Source of the DNA: Corynebacterium amycolatum SK46
Lineage (GTDB): Bacteria; Actinomycetota; Actinomycetes; Mycobacteriales; Mycobacteriaceae
NCBI RefSeq assembly: GCF_000173655.1
Contig: NZ_ABZU01000002.1
Location: 124,001-188,000 of the forward strand
Reading direction: 5' to 3'
DNA: 64,000 nt
Below are positions 1 to 10,335 of this stretch, piece after piece (the first letter of the stretch is position 1; each line of letters opens with the position of its first letter). The position numbers and the translations under genes are program-made. Under the pieces are notes generated by a model that saw only the letters and a program-made list of their open reading frames with translations, was not told the origin of the DNA and did no database searches.

Positions 1-1590
<1,590 letters not shown>

Positions 1591-1697
1591 CACGATGAAT
1601 TCCTCCATACATGCGGTGATGTGATGTTCTTGTGCCGGTTGGTCTGCCGTGCACAGCCGTCGTCGCGGGTGAACAACTGTGTGTCAAACAACCTTCG

Positions 1698-1724
1698 TTA
1701 GCACTCTACCCCTGCAAGTGCTAA
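1698..1724 (-). promoter_or_regulatory. CIRCE operator 1 (HrcA site)
   Basis: TTAGCACTC-N9-AAGTGCTAA differs from the CIRCE consensus TTAGCACTC-N9-GAGTGCTAA at one base. It lies about 110 bases upstream of the groES start. HrcA binding to such sites represses groE genes at normal temperature. Confidence 0.92.
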
Positions 1725-1747
1725 CACTCAACCATAGTGAGCGCTAA
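1721..1747 (-). promoter_or_regulatory. CIRCE-like operator 2 overlapping the groES promoter
   Basis: Read on the minus strand this is TTAGCGCTC-N9-GAGTGTTAG, three mismatches from the CIRCE consensus. It shares four bases with operator 1. A possible -10 (TATGGT, 1736-1731) lies inside its spacer, so a bound repressor would cover the promoter. The element also abuts the stop codon (1750) of the upstream gene. Confidence 0.75.
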
Positions 1748-1749
1748 TG

Positions 1750-2373
1750 CTAATTGGTCAGCTTGTCGGGGTTACACGCCATACGACCGAACGCAGTAAC
1801 CGTCATTCCGTGTTCCTTGATGTACTCATCCGTAAAGCAGGGGCCACCAGAACCGGTTGTGTAACGACTGTCTGGCTCCCTCCTCTGCCAGGCACCTTCG
1901 TCCCATTGATAAACCGCCAGTCCCCCACTGTTTGCGCCTCCACCCAGCGCCCACCATCCGTCGCAGGCGACGATCGTAAAGTTTTCCTCCGTAGTCGGGA
2001 ACGCCGACTCCTCGCAATCCCCACTAATCGGATAGTCGGGCGTAGCCGTACTCGTAGTTTCCTTCTTGGTTTTCTCCGGCGACTTCACCTTCACGGTCTC
2101 CGTCGCAGTCGCAGTAACAGTACGCTTCAGCGCTGCTTCGTCCTTGGCGCCGGCACCGAACCACTGCTCACCTCGACCGCTCACAACTAGGTAAAGCACC
2201 GCAGCTACAGCGACAATCACCACAAGCAGCAGCGCGACGACTGCCCATAACACTCCCCGACCGCTGCCGCGCTTCTCAACCTGCGGCGGTTCGCCCTGCG
2301 GTGGAGTCAACCCAGTCTGAACTTGTGGATTATCGGATGGCTGAAGTTCCCACTCGCTGTAGTCTTTACTCAT
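1750..2373 (-). CDS. Membrane-anchored protein of unknown function
   Basis: I do not recognise a family. The 207-residue protein has a Pro/Gln-rich cytoplasmic N-terminus (1-38), one membrane segment (about 41-64, VLWAVVALLLVVIVAVAAVLYL), a Thr/Lys-rich linker (about 85-112) and a C-terminal extracytoplasmic domain with four cysteines (GDCEES, VACDGWW, GPCFTD, RMACN) that could form two disulfides. The layout resembles corynebacterial single-pass anchored proteins whose outer domain is short and disulfide-bonded. It is transcribed in the same direction as groES but has no clear ribosome-binding site. The groES operators and promoter overlap or touch its 3' end, so the two genes are probably separate transcription units. 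Confidence 0.7.
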   Translation of the reverse strand: MSKDYSEWELQPSDNPQVQTGLTPPQGEPPQVEKRGSGRGVLWAVVALLLVVIVAVAAVLYLVVSGRGEQWFGAGAKDEAALKRTVTATATETVKVKSPEKTKKETTSTATPDYPISGDCEESAFPTTEENFTIVACDGWWALGGGANSGGLAVYQWDEGAWQRREPDSRYTTGSGGPCFTDEYIKEHGMTVTAFGRMACNPDKLTN

Positions 2374-2476
2374 TTTTGGGCAAGCGCTTTCATGTAGTTG
2401 TTCTGCAATCGATGACAGAGAAACACGTCAAAGTCAGTTAACGAAATTTAACATGGATGCGAGGGGCAATCACTGC

Positions 2477-3574
2477 TTAGTGCATTACAGGATCTTCCAC
2501 TGGCATCGATGGGTCGGTCGGGCAGGCATAACCAGAAGGCTTAGCGCCCGCAGCGATTAGATAGGCAGCAGCAGCGCCAATCATGACGCCGTTATCTGTG
2601 CACAGCTTAATCGGTGGCACATGCAGTGTGATTCCCGCCGAGGTGGCTCGCGCCGCTGCGAGTTCACGCAACCTCGAGTTCGCAGCTACACCACCACCGA
2701 GCAGCAGCGTAGTAGCCCCCACATCCTGAGCCGCACGGACAGCCTTCTTGGTCAACACATCGCAGACCGCTTCCTGGAAAGAAGCACAGACGTCCTCTAC
2801 GGAGTAGTCACGACCTTCCTTCTCCGCTGCCTCGACATAGCGGGCCACGGCTGTCTTCAAGCCGGAGAAGGAGAAGTCATGGCGCGCATCCTGCTGGCGC
2901 ATCATGGCCCGAGGAAACGCGATGGCCTTGCGATTTCCCTGCTTAGCCAACTTATCGATAATCGGACCGCCCGGGTAACCCAACCCAAGCAACCTAGAAA
3001 CCTTGTCGTATGCCTCTCCGGCCGCGTCGTCAAGCGTCGATCCGAGCTCCTCCATCGGACGACCAACCCCCTGCACACGCAGCAGCTGCGTGTGCCCGCC
3101 GGAAACTAGCAGCGCCACTGCATTGGACAGATCCGCGCCGTCGAGAGCTCCGACAGCAACGTGGCCACCAAGGTGGTTAATGCCGTAGAAAGGCACACCC
3201 CAGGCGGCGGCATAGGCCTTCGCGCCTGCCGAACCAACCAGCAGCGCACCGGCGAGACCGGGCCCCACGGTAGCGGCGACGGCATCTGGGATAAAAGTAT
3301 CGATACCGAGCTTGGCAGCTGCTTGCGCGCGCGCCTCGGAGACTACTGGCTGCAAGGCTTCCAAATGAGCGCGGGAAGCAATCTCCGGGACCACACCGCC
3401 GAAGCGGGCGTGCTGTTCCATGGAGGATGCGACGACGTCGGCAAGCACTTCCACCTCGGGAATGGCGGGGGTGCTGGTGTCGGTGTCGTCGTAGCGCACG
3501 CGCATCACTGCAGCGCCTGTCTCATCGCAGGAACTCTCGATTGCCAGCAGGGTCAACTCGGTCATAGCAGTCAT
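2477..3574 (-). CDS. tsaD: tRNA N6-adenosine threonylcarbamoyltransferase TsaD
   Basis: TsaD transfers threonylcarbamoyl from TC-AMP to A37 of ANN-decoding tRNAs, working with TsaB and TsaE in the cytoplasm. The 365-residue protein has the Kae1/ASKHA features: [14 protein letters not shown] at the N-terminus, the metal-binding HxxxH ([13 protein letters not shown] followed by SRAHLE), [33 protein letters not shown] and [12 protein letters not shown]. An internal ATG nine bases later is an alternative start ([12 protein letters not shown]). Unusually it is separated from rimI by pyruvate oxidase and an unknown gene, though all lie on one strand with short gaps, so an operon is still likely. 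Confidence 0.96.
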   Translation of the reverse strand: MTAMTELTLLAIESSCDETGAAVMRVRYDDTDTSTPAIPEVEVLADVVASSMEQHARFGGVVPEIASRAHLEALQPVVSEARAQAAAKLGIDTFIPDAVAATVGPGLAGALLVGSAGAKAYAAAWGVPFYGINHLGGHVAVGALDGADLSNAVALLVSGGHTQLLRVQGVGRPMEELGSTLDDAAGEAYDKVSRLLGLGYPGGPIIDKLAKQGNRKAIAFPRAMMRQQDARHDFSFSGLKTAVARYVEAAEKEGRDYSVEDVCASFQEAVCDVLTKKAVRAAQDVGATTLLLGGGVAANSRLRELAAARATSAGITLHVPPIKLCTDNGVMIGAAAAYLIAAGAKPSGYACPTDPSMPVEDPVMH

Positions 3575-3614
3575 GGTACTAGCGCACCACCGGGTCGCTT
3601 ACCAGCGACCGAGT

Positions 3615-4043
3615 TTAAATATCGAGGCGACCGAGGTTCCTCACAGCGGCACGCCAGAGAGCGTATTCCTCTGGGTAGTCATCGCGGTAGTGGCGAACGG
3701 CGCGCATACCGTGCTTAATACGCTCGATTTCCTCGTCGCCGATATCCTCGCCCTCGGCGTCGACAAATACGACTGTTCCGCAAATTGCGGTGGTGGGGTC
3801 GGTGAAGAAAGCCGAGTTGCCCGTAGCAGCCTCATTGCGGCCGAGGGACGCGACCGGGTTCGGTTCAGCGCCCTCAGCCTTGGCCGTCGGGTTGTAGAGA
3901 GCGGCGTAATCGGTGCCATCTTCCTGGAACGCCACCGAAACACGGTCGGAGGAGACTCCACCGAGGAATGTAGCAGCGGCCTCCAACTCAAATTCGACGA
4001 TGCGATGCGTCAGGTCAGGGTTCACCAGAAAACCTTTAATCAT
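3615..4043 (-). CDS. Hypothetical protein, possibly DUF3846-like
   Basis: This small acidic soluble protein (142 residues from the ATG at 4043) has no signal peptide or membrane segment. It shows MIKGFLVNPD at its start, a central ALYNPTAKAEG stretch and GTVVFVDAEGEDIGDEEI near the end. That last pattern is weakly reminiscent of DUF3846 proteins, but I cannot assign a function. The reading frame extends to an ATG at 4079, which has a distant G-rich stretch upstream, so the exact start is uncertain. It lies between pqo (19-55 bases upstream depending on start) and tsaD (40 bases downstream) and is probably co-transcribed with both. Confidence 0.6.
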   Translation of the reverse strand: MIKGFLVNPDLTHRIVEFELEAAATFLGGVSSDRVSVAFQEDGTDYAALYNPTAKAEGAEPNPVASLGRNEAATGNSAFFTDPTTAICGTVVFVDAEGEDIGDEEIERIKHGMRAVRHYRDDYPEEYALWRAAVRNLGRLDI

Positions 4044-4098
4044 GGAAACAGAGGTACCGCACCACACCCGCTCCCGCATCTCGAGAGCGCTACCCCCA

Positions 4099-5835
4099 CT
4101 ATGGCCGCGGGATGTTGCGGAGGTTCGACCGTGCCATGTTGATCATCTGGCCAACGCCGCCGCCAAAGACGGTGCGTGTAGCGGCCTTGGAGAATCCCAT
4201 CAGCATGTCCCAGGTGATGTTTGCCGGGATGGACAGTGCATTCGGGTCGGTGATCATGTCCACCAGTACCGGGCCGTCATATGCCAGCGCCTCTTGAATC
4301 AGGCGAGGCGCATCGGCCGGATCTTCAATTCGGATGGCCTTGATACCCAACGACTCTGCGACTCCGGCGTAGTCAACTGCGCCGTGATCGGTCTGATGCT
4401 CCGGCAGCCCCTGAACCAGCATTTCCAGCTTGACCATGCCGAGCGAGGAGTTGTTGAACACAAACATCTTGATCGGCAGCTGCTCCTGCTTCACGGTGAT
4501 GAGCTCACCGAGCAGCATTGACAGGCCACCGTCACCGTTGAAGGTAATGACCTGACGGTCCCGGTCAGCAGCCTGCACACCGATGGCCTGCGACAGTGCA
4601 TTGGCCATAGTGCCGTGACGGAAGGAACCAATCTGCTCTCGTTTGCCATTCGGCGTGATGTAACGTGCGGCCCAGACGTTGCCCATACCTGTATCGACGG
4701 TGAAAACTGCGTCGTCGTCGGCGTGCTTATCAATCAGGTCGGCCACATACTCCGGGTGAATCGGTCGCATGTTCTCAACGTCATGGGTGTATGCCTCGAT
4801 GACGTGGCTGAGCAGGCGCTCGTGGTTCCGCAGCTGCTTGTCCAGGAAGGAGCGGTCGGTCTTTTCATCCAGGTACGGCAGGATGGTTTCAATCGTGGCA
4901 GCCACATCGCCGACGACTGGGTACTTCACCGTGGTACGACGACCGATGGCGCGACCATCGATATCGACCTGGGCGACGTTCTTAGTCGGCAGGAAGTCGT
5001 TGTACGGGAAGTCAGTACCGAGCAGAATCAACAAATCAGCATCGTTAGAGGCATCGTGGCAGGCGCCGTAGCCCAGCAGGCCGGACATTCCGACGTCATA
5101 GGGGTTGTCGTACTGGATGTACATCTTGCCACCCAGCGCATGCCCCACCGGCGACTTAATCTTCTCCGCAAGCTTGAGCACCTGTTCGCGGGCGTCCTTC
5201 ACACCTGCGCCACAGAAAAGCGTGACGGTTTTAGCCTCGTTGATTGCGTCGGCAAGCGCGGCGGCCTGACCGGCGTCAGGGAATACGACTGGGCGACCGC
5301 TGCTGATAGTGGAGGTGACGAACTCATCATTTTCCACCTCATGCGTTGTAATGTCGCCCGGCAGAACCAGTACGGAAACACCGTGGCCAGTCATGGTCGA
5401 CTGGATAGCGTGGTGCAAAACGACGCCACCCTGCTCAGCGGAGTTCACCATCTCGCAGTAACCGGAGCATTCGTTGAAGATGAACTCCGGGTGGGTCTCC
5501 TGGAAAAAGTTCGAGCCGATCTGGCGGGAAGGAATGTGCGATGCCAGCGCCAGCACCTTTGCGCCGTTGCGGTGGGAGTCATACAGGCCCTGAATGAGGT
5601 GAGTATTACCCGGACCACAGGAGGCCGCACACACTGCTAATTCGCCGGTGACCAGGGACTCCGCGCCGGCGGCGAAGGCCGCGGCCTCCTCGTTGCGGAC
5701 ATGCACCCATTCGATGGAGGACTCACGCACCGCGTCGACAATGGGGTTCAAACTATCTCCGACGAGTCCGAAGATTCGCTTGACACCTTGTTTCTCTAGG
5801 GTTTCTACGAGCTGTTTTGCAAAGGTTTTAGCCAT
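4099..5835 (-). CDS. pqo: Pyruvate:quinone oxidoreductase (pyruvate oxidase)
   Basis: This ThDP- and FAD-dependent enzyme oxidises pyruvate to acetate and CO2 and passes electrons to the quinone pool at the membrane. The 578-residue protein has the family's usual length. It shows the N-terminal ThDP-PYR domain (IFGLVGDSLNPIVDA, then HVRNEEAAAFAAGAES with the catalytic Glu), a central FAD domain (about 190-330) and a C-terminal ThDP-PP domain with the GDGGLSMLLGELITVKQ...FNN motif (about 435-465). The last 25 residues are amphipathic, as in E. coli PoxB, where the C-terminus binds the membrane. It sits inside the rimI-tsaD interval, an odd location for this gene, 38 bases after rimI. Confidence 0.93.
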   Translation of the reverse strand: MAKTFAKQLVETLEKQGVKRIFGLVGDSLNPIVDAVRESSIEWVHVRNEEAAAFAAGAESLVTGELAVCAASCGPGNTHLIQGLYDSHRNGAKVLALASHIPSRQIGSNFFQETHPEFIFNECSGYCEMVNSAEQGGVVLHHAIQSTMTGHGVSVLVLPGDITTHEVENDEFVTSTISSGRPVVFPDAGQAAALADAINEAKTVTLFCGAGVKDAREQVLKLAEKIKSPVGHALGGKMYIQYDNPYDVGMSGLLGYGACHDASNDADLLILLGTDFPYNDFLPTKNVAQVDIDGRAIGRRTTVKYPVVGDVAATIETILPYLDEKTDRSFLDKQLRNHERLLSHVIEAYTHDVENMRPIHPEYVADLIDKHADDDAVFTVDTGMGNVWAARYITPNGKREQIGSFRHGTMANALSQAIGVQAADRDRQVITFNGDGGLSMLLGELITVKQEQLPIKMFVFNNSSLGMVKLEMLVQGLPEHQTDHGAVDYAGVAESLGIKAIRIEDPADAPRLIQEALAYDGPVLVDMITDPNALSIPANITWDMLMGFSKAATRTVFGGGVGQMINMARSNLRNIPRP

Positions 5836-5873
5836 GCGCCCGGTCTAACGCAAATTAGTCGCTACGTCAACAT

Positions 5874-6353
5874 TTAGCCGGCGGACGCAGGCCGACACAT
5901 CGTGTACGCATCCGCTCCAGAGCCCGGATAATAGTTCTTCCGCAGCCCCATATTCTCGAAACCATAACGTCGGTACATGGCGATTGCGGGTTCGTTGTCC
6001 GTGCGTACTTCTAAGAAAACCGGGCCCGGATCCTCCGCCACAGCCGCCATTAGCGCATCCATGAGCTGTGCACCGAACCCCCGGCGCTGCCACTTCTGTC
6101 CCACACCGATAGTGTGAATCTCGTACTCGGCGGCCCCCGCAGGCCCCAGCTTGGTAATCCCCGCATAGCCGCACAGTTCTTCGTCCCCGTCTGCCTCTGC
6201 AATCAGCCCGACGTAGAAGTTGTTCGGCGCGGCCAGCTCTGCCATAAAGGCCGATTCCGGCCAGGGATCGTCGTCGGCAAATAGCTCCGCCTCAATCGCC
6301 GCACACGCCTTGGCCGCAGGAGGCCCGAGACGCACTAGCTTGACGACGCTCAT
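5874..6353 (-). CDS. rimI: Ribosomal protein S18-alanine N-acetyltransferase RimI
   Basis: RimI is a GNAT-fold enzyme that acetylates the N-terminal alanine of ribosomal protein S18. The 159-residue protein contains a GNAT core: GYAGITKLGPAGAAEYEIHTIGVGQKWQRRGFGAQLMDALM, with the acetyl-CoA pyrophosphate loop QKWQRRGFG at about 91-99, followed by FLEVRTDNEPAIAMYRRYGFE. The start codon overlaps the tsaB stop (ATGA), so the two are translationally coupled. The tsaB-rimI order is the standard actinobacterial one; the usual tsaD neighbour is displaced by pqo and an unknown gene. Confidence 0.92.
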   Translation of the reverse strand: MSVVKLVRLGPPAAKACAAIEAELFADDDPWPESAFMAELAAPNNFYVGLIAEADGDEELCGYAGITKLGPAGAAEYEIHTIGVGQKWQRRGFGAQLMDALMAAVAEDPGPVFLEVRTDNEPAIAMYRRYGFENMGLRKNYYPGSGADAYTMCRPASAG

Positions 6354-7000
6354 CTCATAGCCTTCGGGACAACGGCATCCGGACGGCGCAAGTACAGCGG
6401 CACCAGTGGGCCCGGCGCGGAGTCAAAGTGGGCCGCTTCAACCATGGCTGTCGGAGTGGGAAAGACTTGTTCGGCAGCAACCTCAAGCCCGGCAATTTGT
6501 TCGATGTGACTGAGGCTGCCGCGGGCGTGGCTCGGCGCGAAGTCGGCGGCTTCTGCTGCAAGTTCTTCCTTGAGCAGCTCCATGACGTCGGCTGGCTTGG
6601 CCACTGCCGGGCCGAAAACTCGCTGGCCATCGCGGTAGGCGGCGAAGTACACCTCGCGGCGACGGGCATCGGTGACGACCAGTTCATCGCCAACCCCACC
6701 CACGAGCGCATCCAGGCTGCAGATGCCGTAACAGGGAATTCCCAGAGCATCGGCGAAGGAGGCTGCGGTGGCCATACCAACGCGCAAGCCCGTAAAAGGC
6801 CCCGGCCCACAGCCAACAACCACGGCGTCTAGCTCGGTTGCCGCCACCCCACTGTCAGTGAGGCACTGCTGAATCAGCGGCACCAGCACCTCGTTGTGCG
6901 CACGGGCATCCAGGTGCAGCTTTTCGGCCACGGTTTCACCATCGCGGACAATTCCCGCGGTGACCTGTGGAGTCGATGTGTCAACGGCCAAAATGTTCAT
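6350..7000 (-). CDS. tsaB: t6A biosynthesis protein TsaB
   Basis: TsaB is the inactive ASKHA-fold partner that dimerises with TsaD during N6-threonylcarbamoyladenosine synthesis. The 216-residue protein starts MNILAVDTSTPQVTAGIV and carries the characteristic VVGCGPGPFTGLRVGMATAASFADALGIPCYGI segment (about 61-93), then VVTDARRREVYFAAY. It lies 30 bases downstream of the alr-tsaE fusion and overlaps rimI by four bases, so the set is one operon. It lacks the metal-binding HxxxH of TsaD, as expected for TsaB. Confidence 0.94.
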   Translation of the reverse strand: MNILAVDTSTPQVTAGIVRDGETVAEKLHLDARAHNEVLVPLIQQCLTDSGVAATELDAVVVGCGPGPFTGLRVGMATAASFADALGIPCYGICSLDALVGGVGDELVVTDARRREVYFAAYRDGQRVFGPAVAKPADVMELLKEELAAEAADFAPSHARGSLSHIEQIAGLEVAAEQVFPTPTAMVEAAHFDSAPGPLVPLYLRRPDAVVPKAMR

Positions 7001-7030
7001 ACTCAGTAACCTACTTGAACCGACTTGAAG

Positions 7031-8644
7031 CTACTTGCTCCACTTCCAGGTGACGACGCGGGCATCGTCGTCACGCGAACGATCGATACTGACCTGCAGA
7101 TAGCGCTCGGAGAGCACCTCGGCGAGCCCCATTCCCCACTCGGCGACCACGACGCTGTCCTCAAGGTCGGTGTCCAAATCGAGCGAGTCCAGCGCATCGA
7201 AGGCCTCGCCATCGGAGCCGGGCCCCTCTTCGCCGAAGAGTCGATAGGCGTCGACGTGGATGAGGGTGACCCCGTCGGTTGCCAGCGGACGGTGCTCGCG
7301 GGCGATGGTGAACGTCGGCGACGTCACGCGACCGCGCACATTCATGCCGCGGGCGATGCCCTGCGTGAGAGTGGTCTTACCTGCGCCGAGTGGGCCATCG
7401 AGAATCACCAGATCCCCGGCGGCCAACTCCCGGCCTATCTCCTCGCCGAGGTCACGCATGTCCTCAGCGGTTGGCGCGATGCGACTGCGCACCCACTTTC
7501 GCTCGCTGCGTCCCTTCGGCGCGGTGAGGATTTCGTAGTTAATGGTGCCGGATGCCTTCGCGAGGTCATCGAGACCGGGCTCCCCCAGTGTGGGATCACC
7601 GACGATAACCGCAGTGTCGCCGACCTCGACATCGGTGTCGGGGCCAAGGTCGACGACGAATTGGTCCATACACACGCGCCCCACCTGCGGATAGCGTGTG
7701 CCATTGATGCTGACTTCGAAACGACCGGATGCCGAGCGCATCATGCCGTCGGCATAGCCGCAGGGCACAATGCCGATGGTGGTGTCGCGGTCAGCTGTCC
7801 ACGTCTGTCCGTAGGACACCGACTGCCCTGCCGGCAGCTTCTTGACCAAGATGACCGACGCTTCCCACCGCATCGCTGGACGCAATCCATGGGTGGACCC
7901 CACAATTGGCTCGCCACCATAAATCGCCAGGCCTGGGCGCACCATGTCGAAGGCCAAGTCAGGACGCGACAACGATGCCGGCGAATTCGCCGCATGGTTA
8001 ATCAGCTCGTCCAATCCCGCCTCACGCAGTGCCGCAATCGCAGCACGGAAGTTCTGCGCCTGCTTATCGACGCTCTCGTTGCCCGGCTCATCCGCGCATG
8101 CAAAGTGCGTGAAAGCACCTGTGATGTTCAGAGCACCAGTCTTGTGCAGCTCGACCAGCTGAGCGACCGCATGCTCAAAGTCCCCATTGGCCATCGAGAA
8201 TCCCGAGCGCCCCAAGCCCGTATCGACCATCACCGTCACACGTGGTGTCACCGACAGCGCCCGCCCGGCATTGGCCACGGCCAGCGCATGAGCCATCGAC
8301 GGCAGGCCGAGGTCAATATTTGCAGCCACAGCACGCTGCACCAACGAGGTGGCTGCTGCGTCCCAGATCCAGGCGAGGATGGGGATGGCGTGGCCGTCGT
8401 CAAGCGTGGTGCGGAGTTCCTCGCGGACGGAGAGCGCCTCGTCGATTGTTGCGACGCCGAGCTGTGTTGCACCGCCGTCCAACGCGGCACGCGCGGTCTG
8501 CAGCGCACCCTGCGAGTAGCCGTCCGCCTTGACGACGGCCATGAATTCCGACACCCCTGCGATGGCCTTGACGGTCTTCACATTGTGGGTGATTGCGTCG
8601 AGATTAACGGTATGGGTCAGGATGGCTGGTGCCGAGGAAGTCAT
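7031..8644 (-). CDS. alr-tsaE: Fusion of alanine racemase (N-term) and TsaE ATPase (C-term)
   Basis: One 537-residue reading frame joins two enzymes that are normally separate. Residues 1 to about 365 are a PLP alanine racemase making D-alanine for peptidoglycan: AVVKADGYSQGA carries the PLP lysine, then DTGLGRSGF, FTHFACAD, YGGEPIVG, and VGRVCMDQFVVDLG with the catalytic-region MDQ. Residues from about 385 are TsaE, the P-loop ATPase of t6A synthesis: LDGPLGAGKTTLTQGIARG (Walker A), SPTFTIAREH, HVDAYRL and VVVAEWG. No stop codon or frameshift separates the halves. I use the ATG at 8644 because it overlaps the nnr stop (ATGA). It lies directly before tsaB. Confidence 0.95.
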   Translation of the reverse strand: MTSSAPAILTHTVNLDAITHNVKTVKAIAGVSEFMAVVKADGYSQGALQTARAALDGGATQLGVATIDEALSVREELRTTLDDGHAIPILAWIWDAAATSLVQRAVAANIDLGLPSMAHALAVANAGRALSVTPRVTVMVDTGLGRSGFSMANGDFEHAVAQLVELHKTGALNITGAFTHFACADEPGNESVDKQAQNFRAAIAALREAGLDELINHAANSPASLSRPDLAFDMVRPGLAIYGGEPIVGSTHGLRPAMRWEASVILVKKLPAGQSVSYGQTWTADRDTTIGIVPCGYADGMMRSASGRFEVSINGTRYPQVGRVCMDQFVVDLGPDTDVEVGDTAVIVGDPTLGEPGLDDLAKASGTINYEILTAPKGRSERKWVRSRIAPTAEDMRDLGEEIGRELAAGDLVILDGPLGAGKTTLTQGIARGMNVRGRVTSPTFTIAREHRPLATDGVTLIHVDAYRLFGEEGPGSDGEAFDALDSLDLDTDLEDSVVVAEWGMGLAEVLSERYLQVSIDRSRDDDARVVTWKWSK

Positions 8645-10311
8645 AGCCGTATTTTGCCACTGCTGCCTTCGTTGGTGAACCATGCGGTGGCATCTCGGAT
8701 GGATTCAGCGATGTCCTGGGCACTACAGGGAGCGGGCCCGAACTCTGTCTGCGCGGCCAAAAATGCGGCGCGCGCATGAATAATTGCTGGTACGTAGAGG
8801 GATTCACCACGCGCGACCCAGGCGCCGAGAAGTCCGGACAGTACATCGCCGGAGCCCGGCGTGGCTGCCCAGGAGCTGCCCGCGTCAATCACGACTGTGC
8901 GCTGCGTTGTCGGATTGGCAATCACAGTGCGGCGTCCCTTGAGTAGCACTTCGCAGGAGAACTGCTCGGCAAGTTCACGGGCGTCTGCGATGGCGTTAGT
9001 GACCTCATGCCCGGTAAGACGCTCAAATTCACCGGCGTGCGGAGTGAGAACAGTGCGCAGGTTGCGCTCTTGGCCGCGCTCGCGGACGAGCTGTCGGATG
9101 TCCGCATGCTTCGACAGCAGCGTCAGTGCGTCAGCGTCGATGACGACTGGTTTGTCGGTGGCCAGAATGTCGCGCAGTTCCTCGGCCGCGCGCTCATCAG
9201 TGCCACGACCAGGGCCGACAACCCAGGCATCGACGCGTACCTCTTTGCGCTCCACCGAGTCCGGCTGCGCAATGACCGTCGGCAAGGCCGCGGTGATGCG
9301 GTTACGTGCGGCCACGTCGCCGACATAGATGACCGCGGGACTGGTCGCATGCACGGCAGCGGTGGTGCACAGCTGACCTGCGCCGGGATATGCCTCGCTA
9401 CCGGCGGCGATTCCTGTAACTCCGGTGGAGTACTTGTGGTCTGCAGCACCGGGTTCGAGCGGGGTCATCGCACCAAGTGGTGCCGGAAAGCTCCCGCCTA
9501 AGGCTTCGCAAAACTCCACGGTCGGCGTCTGGTGGTGGACGGCATTGTAGGTACCGTTTTCATAGAGCGTCTGCCCCAGTCCTGGAAGTTCCAGGGAAAA
9601 GGAGTCGAGGGAAATTTCGTGTAATTCGACGGTGCCACAGGATTCGGAAAGCGAGTGCGCGTAGCGCAGACCACCGAAAGTCACCGTTGTCGTGGCCTCG
9701 ACGTGGGATGGCAAGTACGGTTTCTGTCCTTCCTCCAGATCAGGGTCTGGATTGAGGGTCTGAGAAGGCGAATCAAAAGTTCGCCCGGTATCGGCTTCCA
9801 CGCCACTCGGCACATCAACCGCGAGAATGGGAACTTTGCCAAACCGCGCTTCGCGCACCAACCACGCGGCCTCTTCACGCAGCGCGCCGTGACCTCCGAG
9901 TCCCACGATGCCGTCTATGATCAGTGCGTAGTCTTCACTAATCGACCACAGAATCTTCGACAAATCCGCCTCACGGTCACGCCCCAACGGCAGCACCCGC
10001 CCGCCTGCGAGCTCAAACGCTTTCAGCGCCCGTTCATGTGGCTTCGTGCCCAGCAAAACTGCATCCACGCCATGCCCGCCTGTAGACAAGTCCCGGCCGG
10101 CATAGAGCGCATCGCCACCATTGCCGCCCGACCCAACCAACAGCAGCACACGACCGCGGCCGGGCTCCGGGGACGTCTCTGCGAGCATCCGCTCCGCCAC
10201 CGACGACACAGCGGCGGCTGCGTGGCGCATGAGTTCGTCGTCACGCGTTTGTGCGTCCAGATAGGGCTGTTCCGCGGCGCGAATTTCGGCAGCTGTGTAG
10301 CAGTACGTCAT
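8641..10311 (-). CDS. nnr: Bifunctional NAD(P)H-hydrate repair enzyme (epimerase + dehydratase)
   Basis: This enzyme repairs hydrated NAD(P)H: the N-terminal YjeF domain epimerises R- and S-NADHX and the C-terminal ribokinase-like domain dehydrates S-NADHX with ADP. The 556-residue length fits a full fusion. The epimerase half shows LLVGSGGNGGDALYAGRDL (about 55-73) and IIDGIVGLGGHGALRE. The dehydratase half shows VVGPGRGTDERAAEEL, VIDADALTLL, TPHAGEFERLTG and the ATPGSGDVLSGLLGAWVARG catalytic loop (about 480-500). Its stop overlaps the alr-tsaE start. Only 24 bases separate its start from the divergent lipase gene. Confidence 0.94.
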   Translation of the reverse strand: MTYCYTAAEIRAAEQPYLDAQTRDDELMRHAAAAVSSVAERMLAETSPEPGRGRVLLLVGSGGNGGDALYAGRDLSTGGHGVDAVLLGTKPHERALKAFELAGGRVLPLGRDREADLSKILWSISEDYALIIDGIVGLGGHGALREEAAWLVREARFGKVPILAVDVPSGVEADTGRTFDSPSQTLNPDPDLEEGQKPYLPSHVEATTTVTFGGLRYAHSLSESCGTVELHEISLDSFSLELPGLGQTLYENGTYNAVHHQTPTVEFCEALGGSFPAPLGAMTPLEPGAADHKYSTGVTGIAAGSEAYPGAGQLCTTAAVHATSPAVIYVGDVAARNRITAALPTVIAQPDSVERKEVRVDAWVVGPGRGTDERAAEELRDILATDKPVVIDADALTLLSKHADIRQLVRERGQERNLRTVLTPHAGEFERLTGHEVTNAIADARELAEQFSCEVLLKGRRTVIANPTTQRTVVIDAGSSWAATPGSGDVLSGLLGAWVARGESLYVPAIIHARAAFLAAQTEFGPAPCSAQDIAESIRDATAWFTNEGSSGKIRL

Positions 10312-10335
10312 AAACCCAGCCTACGATTAGCCCCT

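Noticed and set aside
7025..8779. Plus-strand frame of 584 codons
   Set aside because: Antisense to the alr-tsaE fusion; no recognisable domain. GC-rich codon usage commonly opens such frames.
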